A stretch of 64,000 nt of DNA, taken from the NCBI GenBank assembly GCA_942159475.1, contig OW804094.1, forward strand, positions 132,232,755-132,296,754, read 5' to 3'. Made by a program: the position numbers and the translations under genes. The notes below the pieces were generated by a model, which searched no databases, had not been told where the DNA came from, and saw nothing but the letters and a program-made list of their open reading frames with translations. The stretch comes from Sthenelais limicola (Eukaryota; Annelida; Polychaeta; Phyllodocida; Sigalionidae). Positions 1-15,185 of the stretch are shown here, piece after piece (positions within the stretch are counted from its first letter, which is position 1; the number at the start of each line of letters is the position of its first letter).

Positions 1-1033
1 ATATATCATCTTTTTAATGTTAATCTGTTTAATTTGTATGTACTGTTGTACACACGATTTATATATTTCTAATTTAAGCCTCACCCAAATTTTAAAACGT
101 TAGGCTACTGTTAGGTGTGTAATATCGTGTTCAGACATTACTTGATGTTTCCCTGTATTTCACACACCATAGAAACACTACTTGAATGTACTACTTTCAA
201 CCTGTATCATATGTACTATTGTTAATCTGTATGATATGTTCATGTTTAATATAATAGTAAACCTGTATTTTTCGGAACGCCTTAAATGTGATATGGTCAT
301 CCAAAAGACGGGCATGTGAGTAACAACCAGCTAGAGTTTCTCAGTCATACTAGCTTTTGTCAAAATTGTGAACTATGGATGAATAAAGATTTTTTCTATT
401 CTAAATAATGTCAATATATTGTTTACCCATTGAATTGCGAATATTTCAAGCAACTTGAACCAATAAATCATATTACTATTCCATATCATATTTCATGAAT
501 AATCTAAAAGGTAGGATTCTCAATTCATAAGATATATTTATATGTGTGTGTCTTTAAAAATCGAAAGAAGCATTTTATAGTCATATAATTGAACTTTGAT
601 GTAAACCGGTGCATTTTGCTCTTTTTCGCCAAGCTATGATTACGGTAGGTACATTGCTTATTCTATATGGTGAATGTATCCGTCGTATTATACGACCAAA
701 CGGACATGTTACCTGATCTTTTACCTCTTGGCTTAACTAAGAACAATATTAACTTTTCTCTCCATTATGTGTCGCCCTCTTTAAAAAAATATCTGTCGCT
801 CATGCAACCCTCCTAGTTCTACCTTTCTACAATTAATTAACGCTGGACTAACAACAGGCCCGTGAGCCTAGTAAATCCTTCTATTCTAACACAAAGTTGC
901 TGTATAAATATGTTAAGACCTCATAATATAGAAGATGGTGGTTACAGCATGCAAGGCATCAAGGATTAAAATAAATGTAGCCATTAATTAAAAACCATTT
1001 AGAGAGCTCAATTACAGTATGTACAAAACTCAC
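1..1033. other. No gene found; 3' side of the ARM-TIR gene
   Basis: This AT-rich stretch follows the donor site of the last recognised ARM-TIR exon on the minus strand. I found no coding piece that would finish that protein in the right phase and no clear minus-strand AATAAA. The final exon may be very short and missed, or may lie to the left of the window. Confidence 0.4.
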
Positions 1034-4000
1034 CAGTCTCCTTTTTGTCGGGATGGCCTCGTCCATTGATCTCCTTCACGAGCATACCGTATGCTTTATC
1101 AAATGCATATTTACCGGCAAAGTTGATGAACAGTTTGGCCCCAAGTAGCATGCCTAACCAGCCGTCGGCCTTGTATTTCGGCTGCATCAGGCAAGGAACT
1201 ATTGGCTTTTTCAATTGGAAGGTATATTCACCCTCAGTGCGACAGTTGGCACTGAGTTTATATTTTTCACCATAACAAATAAGAACAAGTGCTGCATTTT
1301 CCACTGCAAGGGCCATCGCTTCGAGAGTGGAACCTCCCATTTGATCAACGTCTAGCCAAACTTTGTATCCATCAGCCTGTATCGACATAATCAAAAAAGA
1401 CCTGAGTTAAAACATCACATATTACATATATAGGTGAACCAAGAGATGTTTTGAATAGTATTTTATCGATTGATCAATTAATTCTAATTTTATTTGATCT
1501 AATTTTACAGATCTCATGAGGAGAGACGAGCTCCTATATATGATTAAAAATGGGGTTTCAATCTCTTTCATTTGCTACACGTATATAGCTTAATCAATAC
1601 AATTGGAAGTGTATTTTCTAACTAAGAATACGCCATTATACATGTATATCAATTGTAAATGAATATGACAATTAGTATAGGGGAGTTTGGTCGTACCTTG
1701 AGACGGTTAGCAATTTGGATGACAACATCTTGATACGCCCAGTTGTAGGAAATCATGATGTGCTGTTGACCATCATCAGCTTCTGGTAAGCGAGAAGAAA
1801 TAATAAAAAATTAGATGAGATTAGAAGAACCGGTTCAATCACTCAGTATCTGATATTGTAGTTACACCGGTACTAACAGAAATGATAGTCTACTATAGCT
1901 TAGCTTAGCTTCTGTCAAAGGTGGTAGTTTACATCAAGTAGGCCTACCTATAATTTTGGTAGGCAATTAACGCATGAAAATATTGGATGATGGCCTGATA
2001 TGCGTATTTCCTGAAGTGTAATAGTCTATTGTTTTTTCTATTTAATATAAACAACATAACTCTCCTTAAACCTTTCGAAGCCTGAATAATTTAAATGACA
2101 TTTTCGATCAATCAATCCCAGAATCTAGTGGAAGACAGCTGTGTGAGTTTAGCTCTATAAATATCCTACCGAAAATGAAACTATTAATAGCAGTAAAAGT
2201 TACATAATTCTAATTATCGCCACGAGAACATTCACATTTTCGTAAAGGATATGGGCAGGTCAACTCTTTTAAAACGTTATGTTCTCGTTTTGTTAGCCCC
2301 ATTCCATTTCAAAGGAGTTTACATTGTATGGTCGGCCACTGACGACCAGTATTCTTTCACATTTCCGTAGCATATCTATAGCCGGACAAAGTAATACAAA
2401 TTAATGTTCTTTAATTGTGGTTGGAGTCTATACGAAAAGCAAAGTTGCTATTTCGAGAACCCCTTGTTGGTTGGAACGGCTGCATGGTTTATATAATTTG
2501 CATAAGAAAAAGTGGCGTACGCTTTTAGTGGCTCTCTTAGACACACAATATCGCTCAAACATCACATTGAAAGCTTTAATCAAAAACATTGAAAGCCTGT
2601 AACAACCCCAGGAGTGCCAAATGGTGCGGAGAATTTGGCAAGTGAAGCTAACAAGAGGACCATTGAACCTCGAGGCTAAGCATGAACCGTCCGTCATTTA
2701 ACCACTCTTGAAAAACCGTGCTTCATCGTCTTCATGGGTGAAATTATAAACTGGCAAGAAACATGAAGAAAGACTACCGTAAAATCTCTATCAGGGTTTC
2801 CGAGGAGAAGGCCAAACATGGCGGGGGGGGGGGCACGAGGGTGGGTGGGCGGGCTGCTATTTGGGGATATTGGAGGTTTGGGCTGATGCCGATCGATCGT
2901 TATATACTGAAACAAGGCCCATGTTAAAACCGCTGCTATTTTAAAGGTCCACCTGCGGCTTCTATTGGACGTTTTCCATAAATTACTGTGGACAAAGTTC
3001 AGATCCTCAAATTGGGGCGCGGCTTCTAATACAGTTCGGCTTCTATATACATTTTTGCGGTATATAGCGCTTATAGAGAGAATGGAGCTCGTTGCTAGTA
3101 ATTGAATATTTATTGGACACGCAATCTCGTCCAATAAGTATTCAATTACTAGTACCGAGTTCCATTCACTATTCATTATATGCCCCTGGCATAGACAAAT
3201 AATGATATATTAACCTTTGGTTTTGGTTTTGAATCGTCATAAAGTATCTAAAAGCTAAAAGAAAACCCAATTCAAATTTTTATTGTACACGTACAATAAA
3301 AATATTGTTATTGCACCCCATGTATCGCACATCTCAAATGGAATGCGCATATATAATAAAAGCATATATCACAAGGCGTTTTGCTGTACATGTTATTTCC
3401 ATGCTAAATTAGTGATATGTAAGAAAAGATCACACTGTGCAATAAATAAATCAGACATCAGGCCAGGCAAAGCATATTGGGGTCCAGAAACTGACCTTTT
3501 GCTTCCTTCACTTTACAAGAAAATAGTTCATAAAACACATTATGTACGAATATTATTGAACATTGTTGCTCGATTTTTTCACAGTAACAATGATGTCATT
3601 CACCCGAGGAAACTCAACATATACGTAGAAGAACATTGTCAAATATCAACATTTCTGGACTTTCTCCGTTTCTGCAAAAACACTGCTAAATTTTAAGTTC
3701 CTGTTATTCCCATTCCTGTGTTAAGATGGTAAGTAGGTTGATTGAAGTAAACCCATTGAGGAAATGTTGCCCATGAATCATTTTAAAATGAAGCTACATG
3801 CATTGGTCGACAGCACATATACTATAAAATTAATCATTTCTCACCCGTGAAAAGCTGACAATATTATGTCATGGAGTTATGAATACCCCCGTAATATTAT
3901 AAAGAAATACAAGTTTATTACAACTTCCCGACAGATATTAGAACGCATATATGTACCGCGTCCCGTCACCCCATTTTCATTCCACTGCATTCTATCCCTC

Positions 4001-7000
4001 ACTATTTTAGAAGTCATGGTAAAATATCATTATGTAGGCCTAGTATAACAATGACGTAATTGTTAATCAAGTCCCTATGTACATAATAAGGAGGACCTTG
4101 GACTTTGCACTTCCCACTAAATGCGGTTAATGTAGAGAATTAATTCATCCCAATAACGGATTAATGTTTAATATACTCACTCTGTTCTCCGGCTTTCTCT
4201 TCCTCACGGCTTTTACCGTGAGCCTCTTCGCCCCTGAGCTTCCACATGGCTCCCTTAGCGGCGTGTCTCAGCTCCGGGTTCTCATGAGTTGTGTGGTCAT
4301 TCAACGCCATCTCACACTCATCCTCTGCCAGGATCCGATCGCGGACATCTTTATCAAAACTCAGCGTCCATAGGCATTGCATCACTACAGTCTTCTCTTC
4401 ATCATCTCCTGTCTTCATCATTTCAACAAATAGTGGCAGGGCGCCTTCGTCAATGATCTGAAATATATATGGGAATGTCGTTGGTTATTTTGGATCAGAC
4501 ATCTGCCTATGATAGACTATGAAAAAACAAAACTAATCTAAAAAGAAATCTCTATGTTCGGCATCTTTTACAGAGGGAATTTTAAAAATGAAATACCAAA
4601 CCTACTTTCATTTTATTAGTGTCGTTCACAGCCATGCGGTTAAGACAAGCTACTAGCTCCGAAGGGGCAAACCCACGATGCCTTCTGTTCTTGCTTTTCA
4701 ATGCCTTGCCGGTCGCACCCACGAAAAATGGTATTACTCCTGAAACAAAGCCATAAGAGTAGAAGATATTTGTAGAAGATATTTCTAAAAAAAAACCACT
4801 AGGCCATAATTTCCTGACGATGTATATCATTCAAATTGGGGAAGATATCATGCAAGCGATTATGCTAGCGATTACAATCTTCCATACCTGTGTCCTCTAA
4901 GACCGCATTGTCTGCTTCTTTTATTAGAGTTGTCAACGTCATCATTGATGTTGCTTTGAAGAAATCATTTTCAGAAGTTGTAAACGGTTTGAGGGCCTAG
5001 GTATAAAAAAATAAATATGTAAAGGACCAAATATTTCGTCCAGGCGCAGGAGTAAAAGTACATTATTATATGTTATTTGTCACATACATGTATTATATAT
5101 AAAGAACAATTCAAACTTGTTAATAATATTGGCCGACTACAAAAAGGAGCCTATGGACAACTCCATACGACTGACCGAGGCCTGTTCTGAGATTACTTAA
5201 ACAAATATACACACTTGTTTTCCTTATGAAAGATGATATTTAAAAAAAAAGATCCTGGGCGCTACTTCAATTTGAGGTCATAGTTAAATCAATTATGAAA
5301 AAGACAAGCTATGTATATAGTATGTAGTATAACATTTCCAGTTAGCATTATGAACATGGCGTGTATAGATTACAAATTAATTGTGTTAAATTGCAAAGTG
5401 TAATTTTTCTTACCTCCACGGCGTTACTTTCAAAAAACATTGGTTTTACTTCAGGGACTTTACTTATGTTTTGTAGAATGCTCAGAGATGATTTCACAAC
5501 ATATGTGACATTCTGAAAAAAATAGTTTTGAGAAAATAATTGATTAATGACGCATTTCAATGACATTCCCCATCTTAACTTAAGCGATAATCATAAGTGA
5601 GGTAAATGTTCTAAGATACCGATAATTAACTCATAAATCATAAATGGATTTTGTATCCTCATCTTGAAGGGTACCCAAGTATTTGGCTTTATAATTATGA
5701 AACAGGACGTACCTTACTCTCCAGATTTTCTAAGTAAGGTTTATGTGTAATGTTTGCAATCATCAAGCGGATAAGGCCTTTGTCAGCCATGTCCTGGAAT
5801 ATTAAAGTGGAAAATTTCAGGATTAATTACTAAAATCATATTGAAAGAAGGTAGGCTACTATTCTTATTTAAGTTCTAATAGAAACAACAGCATACAGTA
5901 GTACATACAGCGTGTCATTTGTTTCCTGCGAGAGAATGTATTGAGTATTAAGAAGTCTCATAATCATTATAATAATTGAAATGGGAATTCCTCCTTTTCC
6001 TACTTTGGCAAGCTCTTTCGACGTATCAGTATAGTTCCAAATGTTGTTCATTGTGTAGTAAGCAGGGAACCAAACATCATCGCTCTTGAAAATGCCCAGG
6101 TTATTAAACGTAGTGATCATCTTTCCACCGAGTCCTTAAATAATAATTATATTGTCAAATGGACATACTACATACACATATATCTTATAAATGCAGTATC
6201 ATTACTCATCAGGTTAGGTTTAAGGGGATTATTTTTTTTCTAAACAAGCCCAAAACAGCAATTATGTGATATCTGTATACCTCATTGTGTCATTTATATG
6301 TATACCCATACGAGCATAGTACATTTTAATCTTTCCTAAAAATGGCCAGGTGCGGGTCTCCCATTGGTCAGTCTGCACCTGTCCAATCACAGGTAGGGTC
6401 AATGAGGGTCCACTCATTGACCCCTATGTAAGAGGCTGCCTAGGCCTTCCCCAGTTAGTTGCCTACCATATACCAACTAGGTTATATCATATTAATTACC
6501 AGGAATAAATACCATATATTATGTTACACTAAACATAACAATATAGAAATGAAAGCCAATGTGGAAAATATGATTCCTTTTACATCACACTCCATACACT
6601 TTAGGAGCAATATTTAGGCCCAAAGCCTGAGTTCCACTGCTCCGCTACTACTCCCGTTTCTTTGGTCCCGCTACTCTTAGAAGCGGGAGCAAGTAGCGGG
6701 AAGTAGCCACTTCAATTCAAACATGTTTGATTTGAAGCGGCTACTTCCCGTTAAGTACTTCTAAAGTAGCGGGACCAAAGAAACGGGAGTAGTAGCGGGA
6801 GAAGTATATAGCATGGCAGTGGAACCCAGGCTTAAGATATATACTTGGCTTTTGGACAAGTATTATATATAGTTACTTAGGGTATGATTACCCCAGTTAA
6901 GGGATTGGCAAGCCTTGTGTGGTTGTAATACAAGAACCTAGAATGAACAGCCAATTTATAGGGTTTACAACTTCTCAGTCAAAATAGCTATTGTTTGTGG

Positions 7001-8335
7001 ATATATAGGTTGCATGTGAAGCTGATTTACCTTGATACATAATACTCAACTGAAGGCAAGAGGATCAAACAAATCTAATTGTTCCAAACCTCTTGACTGG
7101 AATAAGGCTTAATTTAGATATTCGAATTTCGTATCGGCTGAAGATTTATAAAAAGAGTTTTGCAAGAAAACAAATTGAAGTATTTCACTGGTGTTTGTGG
7201 CCAAATTGTATTTAGAAAGAAAATAACAGAAAATTGGCCTACCTGCAAAATCTTTCTTGACTAAAATCTCACTAACAGCCATCCTTGACGACTTGTAATC
7301 CCAATAAAGTCGGCCTAATGATTTCATTGTATCTCTACACTCATTGTTATCATAGCTTTCCATGGCCAGAAGTTTATCCATTAGTTTCTCTGCTTTTTCC
7401 TTTACTTCATCTTTGGTTAGCCTTTTTTTTGGTTTTGGTTTTGCGGCTCCAGCAGATTCGTTGTCGTTAGCTGTGTTGGCTTCGGTGGATTCATCTGTCT
7501 GTGCTGCTTCACCTTCGACAGCTTCCTTCGCTTTGGGTGTGTCACTCTGTTTTTCAACTTCGGTCGATGTTTGTTCGGCAGATTCAGGCGGAGCTGGTGA
7601 TGTTTCAGATTTTTTATTGGCATTGGTTTCATCGTCATTCCTCTGCCCATTCTCGACCTTTTCAGACTCCTTAATGTCCCTCAAAGATTCGCGGCTACCT
7701 TGAATACTATTTCGAGCTGATCCAGGTCGATCCTCAGTGGTAGCCTGTTCCCCTGAGGCAGGATTTGCGGCTTTGAGAGCAGATGAGGGTCTACTTGATG
7801 GACGAGGAGAAGGTTTAGGAGAATTTCGAGGTGATGATTTCTTTATAGAAGAAGCTGAAGTTGGTCTCTTGGAAGCTGAGCCTGGGCGTTTTGTTGCCGA
7901 GGGAGGACGTTCTGCTCCAGGTGTTGCACCCTCTATTTTGGGTAATTTTTGAGCATCATCCTCAGGCGGGACTGGATCAGAAGGCGGAATTTTTGGGGGG
8001 TTCATTTTCGTTCTTAGTTTCAGTTTAGGAGCGGCTATTTGGGGCTTAACTTGAGGAGGTGGAGGAGGAGGAGGAGCTGGTGCTTGGGGAGGAGGTGTAG
8101 ATGATTGAGGTGTAGGTGGTTGAGGATCAGGTGGAGGTGCTCCGGGCGCCCTTGGAACGGGTGGTTGGGGCTGATCTTGAGGAGGAGGAGGAGGGGTTGA
8201 AGGTGCTGCAGCGGTTCCTGTCACATCTCCACTTGTCTCTTCATTCACAGTTTCAGCAGCTGGCTTGGGATCATCAGCTACCAGTATTTGCTCTGCCCCT
8301 TTAAAGACATCATTTGATATTGCCGAGTCCGCCAT
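1034..8335 (-). CDS. ARM-repeat/TIR-domain protein, 3' end missing
   Basis: Nine coding exons: 7243-8335, 5905-6134, 5713-5793, 5414-5512, 4888-4996, 4606-4739, 4181-4457, 1697-1782 and 1034-1376, joining in frame to about 817 residues. The ATG at 8335 lies just after an acceptor at 8346-8347, so there is an upstream non-coding exon. Residues 1-300 are disordered, with polyproline runs then Ser/Lys/Glu-rich sequence. Residues about 303-674 are helical and ARM-like. A TIR domain follows from about 682 (HIMISYNW). In it, CRTEGEY places E751 where the SARM1 catalytic Glu falls, ten residues before the KPIVP strand. SARM1 has SAM domains between ARM and TIR; none is seen here, so this is not a SARM1 orthologue. 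NAD+ cleavage or TIR signalling is inferred. The end of exon 2 (GTACTA donor at 5904) is the least certain junction. The last exon ends at a GTGAGT donor, so the C terminus is unknown. Confidence 0.88.
3078..3168. repeat. Hairpin inverted repeat (MITE-like) in an intron
   Basis: Two arms of about 42 bases form a near-perfect stem around a short centre. The arms carry AGAGAATGG-like ends and the core AGTAATTGAATATTTATTGG. It lies in the ARM-TIR intron. Its ends and inner layout resemble the inverted repeat at 26714-26871, suggesting one family. Confidence 0.75.
6623..6833. repeat. Foldback element, about 211 bp
   Basis: The sequence begins AAGCCTG and ends CAGGCTT. The arms pair over roughly 90 bases each, with a few mismatches and a short offset near the centre; blocks such as GGTCCCGCTACT recur inverted. 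GC content is well above the flanks. It lies in the intron between the first and second coding exons of the ARM-TIR gene. No clear target-site duplication is seen. It is a non-autonomous foldback or MITE copy. Confidence 0.8.
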
Positions 8336-8345
8336 GTTAGCTAAC

Positions 8346-9090
8346 CTGAAATATGTGTCATTAAGAAATATTAGATATAAATTATTTTTCACCAAGTAAT
8401 TTTAAAAAATTGAAAGAAAAACAAGAATCGACCAATTCAAGAAGAAAACCCTATTTAAACAAAATGTTCGTCTATTGTTTCAACACATTGATTTATACAG
8501 GGAAATGATAATGAACTGGCCGGGAGACTGCTTTCTGAAGGCCTTTTAAGAAAGTCCAAACGATCTCGGATTAAAGGTTGACCTTGTTGATTAAATATAT
8601 CATCTATTAGTCAACTATTAAAAGCATCGATGGTCAATTCTGCTTGTCGAAATCCGTTTCAGGAAGTATAATATAGACACATCCATCTTGGAACTGTTTG
8701 TATAGTTCTAAACAGTTTTGACATCACTATATTTGATAGACATGACATCACATGCATGCATTGTAGCCCTAGGAGGAATGTGACCTCTTATTTCAGTTTA
8801 CCTGTTTGTAAATTAGCATAGATCTAATTTTTTAAAAAAAAATTAGCATCTAAATTTAATGGCGAATAACCATAGCCATAGAGCCGTTCGCTGTAGGCAT
8901 AACTATAATCAAGGTGTTAGTGAGGTAATATTGACCATCTGGCAAGCAACAGCTTTTCATTTGAACAGAGGTAACAAAAACATTCAACAAGAAAGTACGT
9001 AAGCTCCCTTTCAAAAGGTCAACTCGCAGTATTGATCGAGGCAAATAGCTGGTGAATGTGATGCATGGGAGTATTGGAAGCGTAAAATAA
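8346..9090. other. Intergenic / 5' intron of the ARM-TIR gene
   Basis: AT-rich sequence with no coding exon recognised. It should contain the 5' non-coding exon and promoter of the ARM-TIR gene, because the first coding exon starts at an acceptor, but I cannot place a start site. Confidence 0.4.
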
Positions 9091-9094
9091 ATGG

Positions 9095-10090
9095 GTGGAA
9101 GCGTTGCTGTACGATTCTAAGGCAACTTTTACAAATAACGGAAAGCCATCTAAATGGTTTGCAGTAAAGAAAGGTGTGAAGCAGGGAGATCCCATATCAT
9201 CCCTGCTCATGTCTTATATAGGCCTACACTTCGGTGAACCGTTACTAAGAACAATCAACGAGTTAATGTTGAAATTTGTATACGCAAGCAACCACCAAAA
9301 GTAGGGGTTAGATTTCTGGCTCCAAAGCCAGAAAATGGAGGGCTAGGCCTCAGGTTGATTCATGAAGTATACATGACTAATAGAATCACGTGGATTCAAA
9401 GAGGGGGAGGGATATCGATAATATCTTCCTATGCAGGTTTATGCCAAAATCTTTTCTTAATAATGTTTACAAGGAATCATTTAGTATCTGGAATAAATAC
9501 TATTATAAGATCAAACCAACTATACTATCGATCAAATACTCAAAGAGAGTATTTGAGCCAATCGATACATTAAAAATAAGGGATGTTATATTGGTCTGAA
9601 TGGAGGAAACAAGGGATTACTAGCTGCTATTGGTGACATTTTCAACGAATGAAAATGGTAGTATGAATACAACCAAAGAGCTAGCATTGAGCTATGATTT
9701 TCTTCCCTCGTGGTATTCAAGACAAATATTAAAAAACGCCATACCTTTGGCATGGATAAGGGTAATCAAAAGCGAAAATTGTTCCCAGACATCTGAGTCT
9801 ATAGACGTGAAAATAGGTGACACAGATATAAAGCTGGTAGGGTGCTCGTCAAAAAGTGTACCGGTATATAGGCCTATATTACCATGCAACTCATCCTAAA
9901 AAATGCTCCAAAAAGAGATAAATTAAATAAATGGCAGAATAAGCTAGGGTTATCGCAAAAGCAATTTGATAACATATGGAAAGAAGTCTTTACCTGTCCA
10001 TAAGTCCTCGGCAGAATCAGGAATTAGATTTAGACAGCAAAATGCAAGAACTGTTATTGTACAATCCCAAATTTAATTGTGAGCTAGTAA
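9095..10090 (+). mobile_element. Degenerate LINE reverse-transcriptase tail
   Basis: Frames 9095-9304 and 9355-9599 give pieces of a non-LTR retrotransposon polymerase. The first contains KKGVKQGDPISSLL, the conserved QGDP block of LINE reverse transcriptases. After stops and frame changes comes KPENGGLGLRLIHEVY, then NRITWIQR, typical of the C-terminal region after the polymerase domain, and near 9930-9990 a KWQNKLGLSQKQFDNIWK piece. Several frameshifts and stops show it is dead. The clade cannot be set from this fragment. It lies between the ARM-TIR gene and DHFR. Confidence 0.8.
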
Positions 10091-11087
10091 ATTAGGAGGA
10101 TTATTTGTCGTTACTGGTAATACTAATAATTATACTGTTTGCATACGGTAACAAGTGTACGGTAGGTCCCCTAAAGTGCCGTACCGTACCTGACCAGGGA
10201 AGAACAAGTTAGGCCTATATATCATAGAGAAATTAAATTTAGAGCATATGATATCAATTTTACTTTGTACCACTGTAATGCTTATTACTAGGCTTCTGAC
10301 CAATATAACTACCAATACGGCGATAGGCAATACATGTATCATTGTATGATAGTGATACGCGGGGTGATACGGTACACACATATTAATAATAATATTATAG
10401 TCATAGGCTATAGGCCTATAGGCCTACGTGTGGAGCGACCAGCAAAATAGAGCGGAGCCAGTCAGAATTTCTCGGGCTACCGTAGGGCCTACCTATTTCT
10501 AAAATTATTTAGAATTCGAATAACTCCAAAAAGGATTTTTCTTAGGAGGACCACTAACACAGATGGAGGGCTACACCGTTTCTCCCCAAACATCTATTTA
10601 GTATAACTGTACAAATCAAGTAGTTGCCCCACGGCCACGGGCAGCCAGTGATCCTTCACGGGACCTCATGCCGGGATCGAGGGGGGCACCCCGGCCCACC
10701 ACTACGCCTACACGGCTACGGGCACTGGCTGGTCCATCAGACTAAACGCACGATTAAAAATGACCGGTGTGTCATGACAGCGTTTGAAAATGACACAAGA
10801 TGGAAAAGAAACAATCCCTCGGGTGATGAATTTGAGTTTCGAAGTAAAGTTATAAGCCAGAAGCATAATCTAAGACTTACCCTAAAACCCACGCTCTGTT
10901 ATGAAGCTCCGTAGCGAATGTAAACAACCCGTTGGCAAGCGAAGGAGCCTTGTACTGGCTACATGGTTCTACTTTTCACATAACAGCAAAGTACTAAATC
11001 AAGAAAGAGACGAAACGGAACCATGGGTATTGAGCGCGACGCGTAAAACAATAGTGCTGATTGAGGATCCCTATATTTCTTCTCATA
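10091..11087. other. Upstream region of DHFR with a GC-rich patch
   Basis: It contains short palindromic ACGGTAC/GTACGGTA sequences near 10140-10190, two overlapping TAGGCCTA octamers at 10411-10426, and a GC-rich block at about 10624-10740 unlike its AT-rich surroundings. Open frames there match nothing I recognise. The DHFR promoter should lie in the right part; I see no convincing TATA box or E2F site. Confidence 0.4.
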
Positions 11088-13708
<2,621 letters not shown>

Positions 13709-14222
13709 TTTATTCATCTAGCCATCAACCAATTCAGGGCCTTCTGAGTACTGCTGTATGTGTTCTGAATTACTGCATTGTCTACATGTCGCATGCCATG
13801 TTTACTTGACATCAAGGATCGTCCCTCAACGCGTTTGTATTAAAGCAAACGTTGTGCTGAGATGACTATGTTTGAATTCTTTGTGAATTAGAAATACAAG
13901 TAGATTTGATTGTTGTGTCCAAACTCTCTAATTTTAATTGATCTCGTATAGATCTGATTTTGTTTTGGACAGTATGTGATATTTAGCATACCAACGGATT
14001 TGATTGTTATTCCGTTCCTCTTTTCCATGAGAAATCTTTATAGTGTTTAATATTACTGCTACTAGATCATGTTTATAAGTACCGACTATTTTCATGACAA
14101 TGTAAGTGCATGTAATGTTATGTATGTCCTAGCCAGTCTTCGTATACATATCTGATATAGGATATATGTGATATATGTTCATTAATCTTGGACAACTGAT
14201 GTTCACCAGAGAGGTGAACAAA

Positions 14223-14228
14223 AATAAA
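14223..14228 (+). promoter_or_regulatory. Probable DHFR polyadenylation signal
   Basis: This is the first AATAAA after the DHFR stop codon, 515 bases downstream, with a T-rich run just after it. It would give a 3' untranslated region of about 0.5 kb. Confidence 0.6.
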
Positions 14229-14338
14229 ATATTAAACAACCAGATCATTTTTTTATTTTATATTTTATCCGACGCTGAATGTCAGGAATGCTGGTGGAGG
14301 AGGAGGAGATGGGACTGTTATCAGATAATTGAAGGTCA

Positions 14339-14473
14339 TTAATTAGGAATTTTGGAAGGGTAGTGAGCTTCAGTTTCGGGGTATGTCGGAAGTTTGACCC
14401 TCGGTTTGGGTCAAAACTGCCAACATACCCCAAAACTGAAGGTCTCTGCCCGTCCAAAATCCTGTTAGAATCG
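14339..14473. repeat. Inverted repeat just after DHFR
   Basis: The inner stem at 14368-14441 pairs CTTCAGTTTCGGGGTATGT and its continuation with the complementary right arm, with a TCGGTTT-type loop. Weaker pairing (GGAATTTTGGAAGGG against the complement of 14451-14470) extends it outward. It looks like a small foldback or MITE copy. Confidence 0.7.
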
Positions 14474-15185
14474 TTTTGGGAACGATCCTGGGTCACTTAC
14501 AAACTCAACTGTCCATTATTTACTTTGATATCACACTAAAACATAGTTTGTTTTGGTGTCCAAGTTCCTGTAGGGTCTCCATTTCAGACCAGGGGGGCTT
14601 TCGATTATTTCACCAGATGCACTTGGTGGATAACTTGAATGCAGTATGGTGAGTCACCGGGTGACCCAGCAATCTACCGACCTCATTAGGCTGGTTAACT
14701 CCAATAAACTAAGGCAAGCAGCTTAATGCCAGATTTGAGATGGATGTGGACGTTCCAGACAAAAGCACCAAATTTGGTCCACATGCTGTTCATTGCCTCA
14801 GCTTCCAATTAAGAGTACCCTTTCCAAAAAATACATTATGGCCGCCATCTTGGATTGTTACTGTAGTAGTAAGTACTGTATAAGTACTGTACCGTAGGCC
14901 TAGCCTCCTTTTAGCTTTCACTTTTTCACACATTGTTTCTCTTTCTTTTTTTCATTAAGAGAGAGAACACAACAAGAAAATTATATATGAATATGTTTTA
15001 ATTCTCTTTGGAGCAATGTCAAATTTCACACACAAATTTCTTCCTGATGGAGATTTGAGTCTATGGTAATAGTTGTGGGTAAGTTGACTTGGAACTGGAA
15101 AGTTCATGATGTGGACTGCACAGAGTTCTTGTATTATAGAGATATATGTAAATAGGAGAAAAGAACACATGCTGGTTCTTGAAGA
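14474..15185. other. No gene found
   Basis: This lies between the hairpin and the DIRS-type element. It may include the lost 3' part of that element, but no tyrosine recombinase or RNase H motif can be read on either strand. Confidence 0.4.

Noticed and set aside
7362..8304. Several frames antisense to or shifted from the proline-rich exon
   Set aside because: Shadows of the biased-composition exon; none has splice or domain support.
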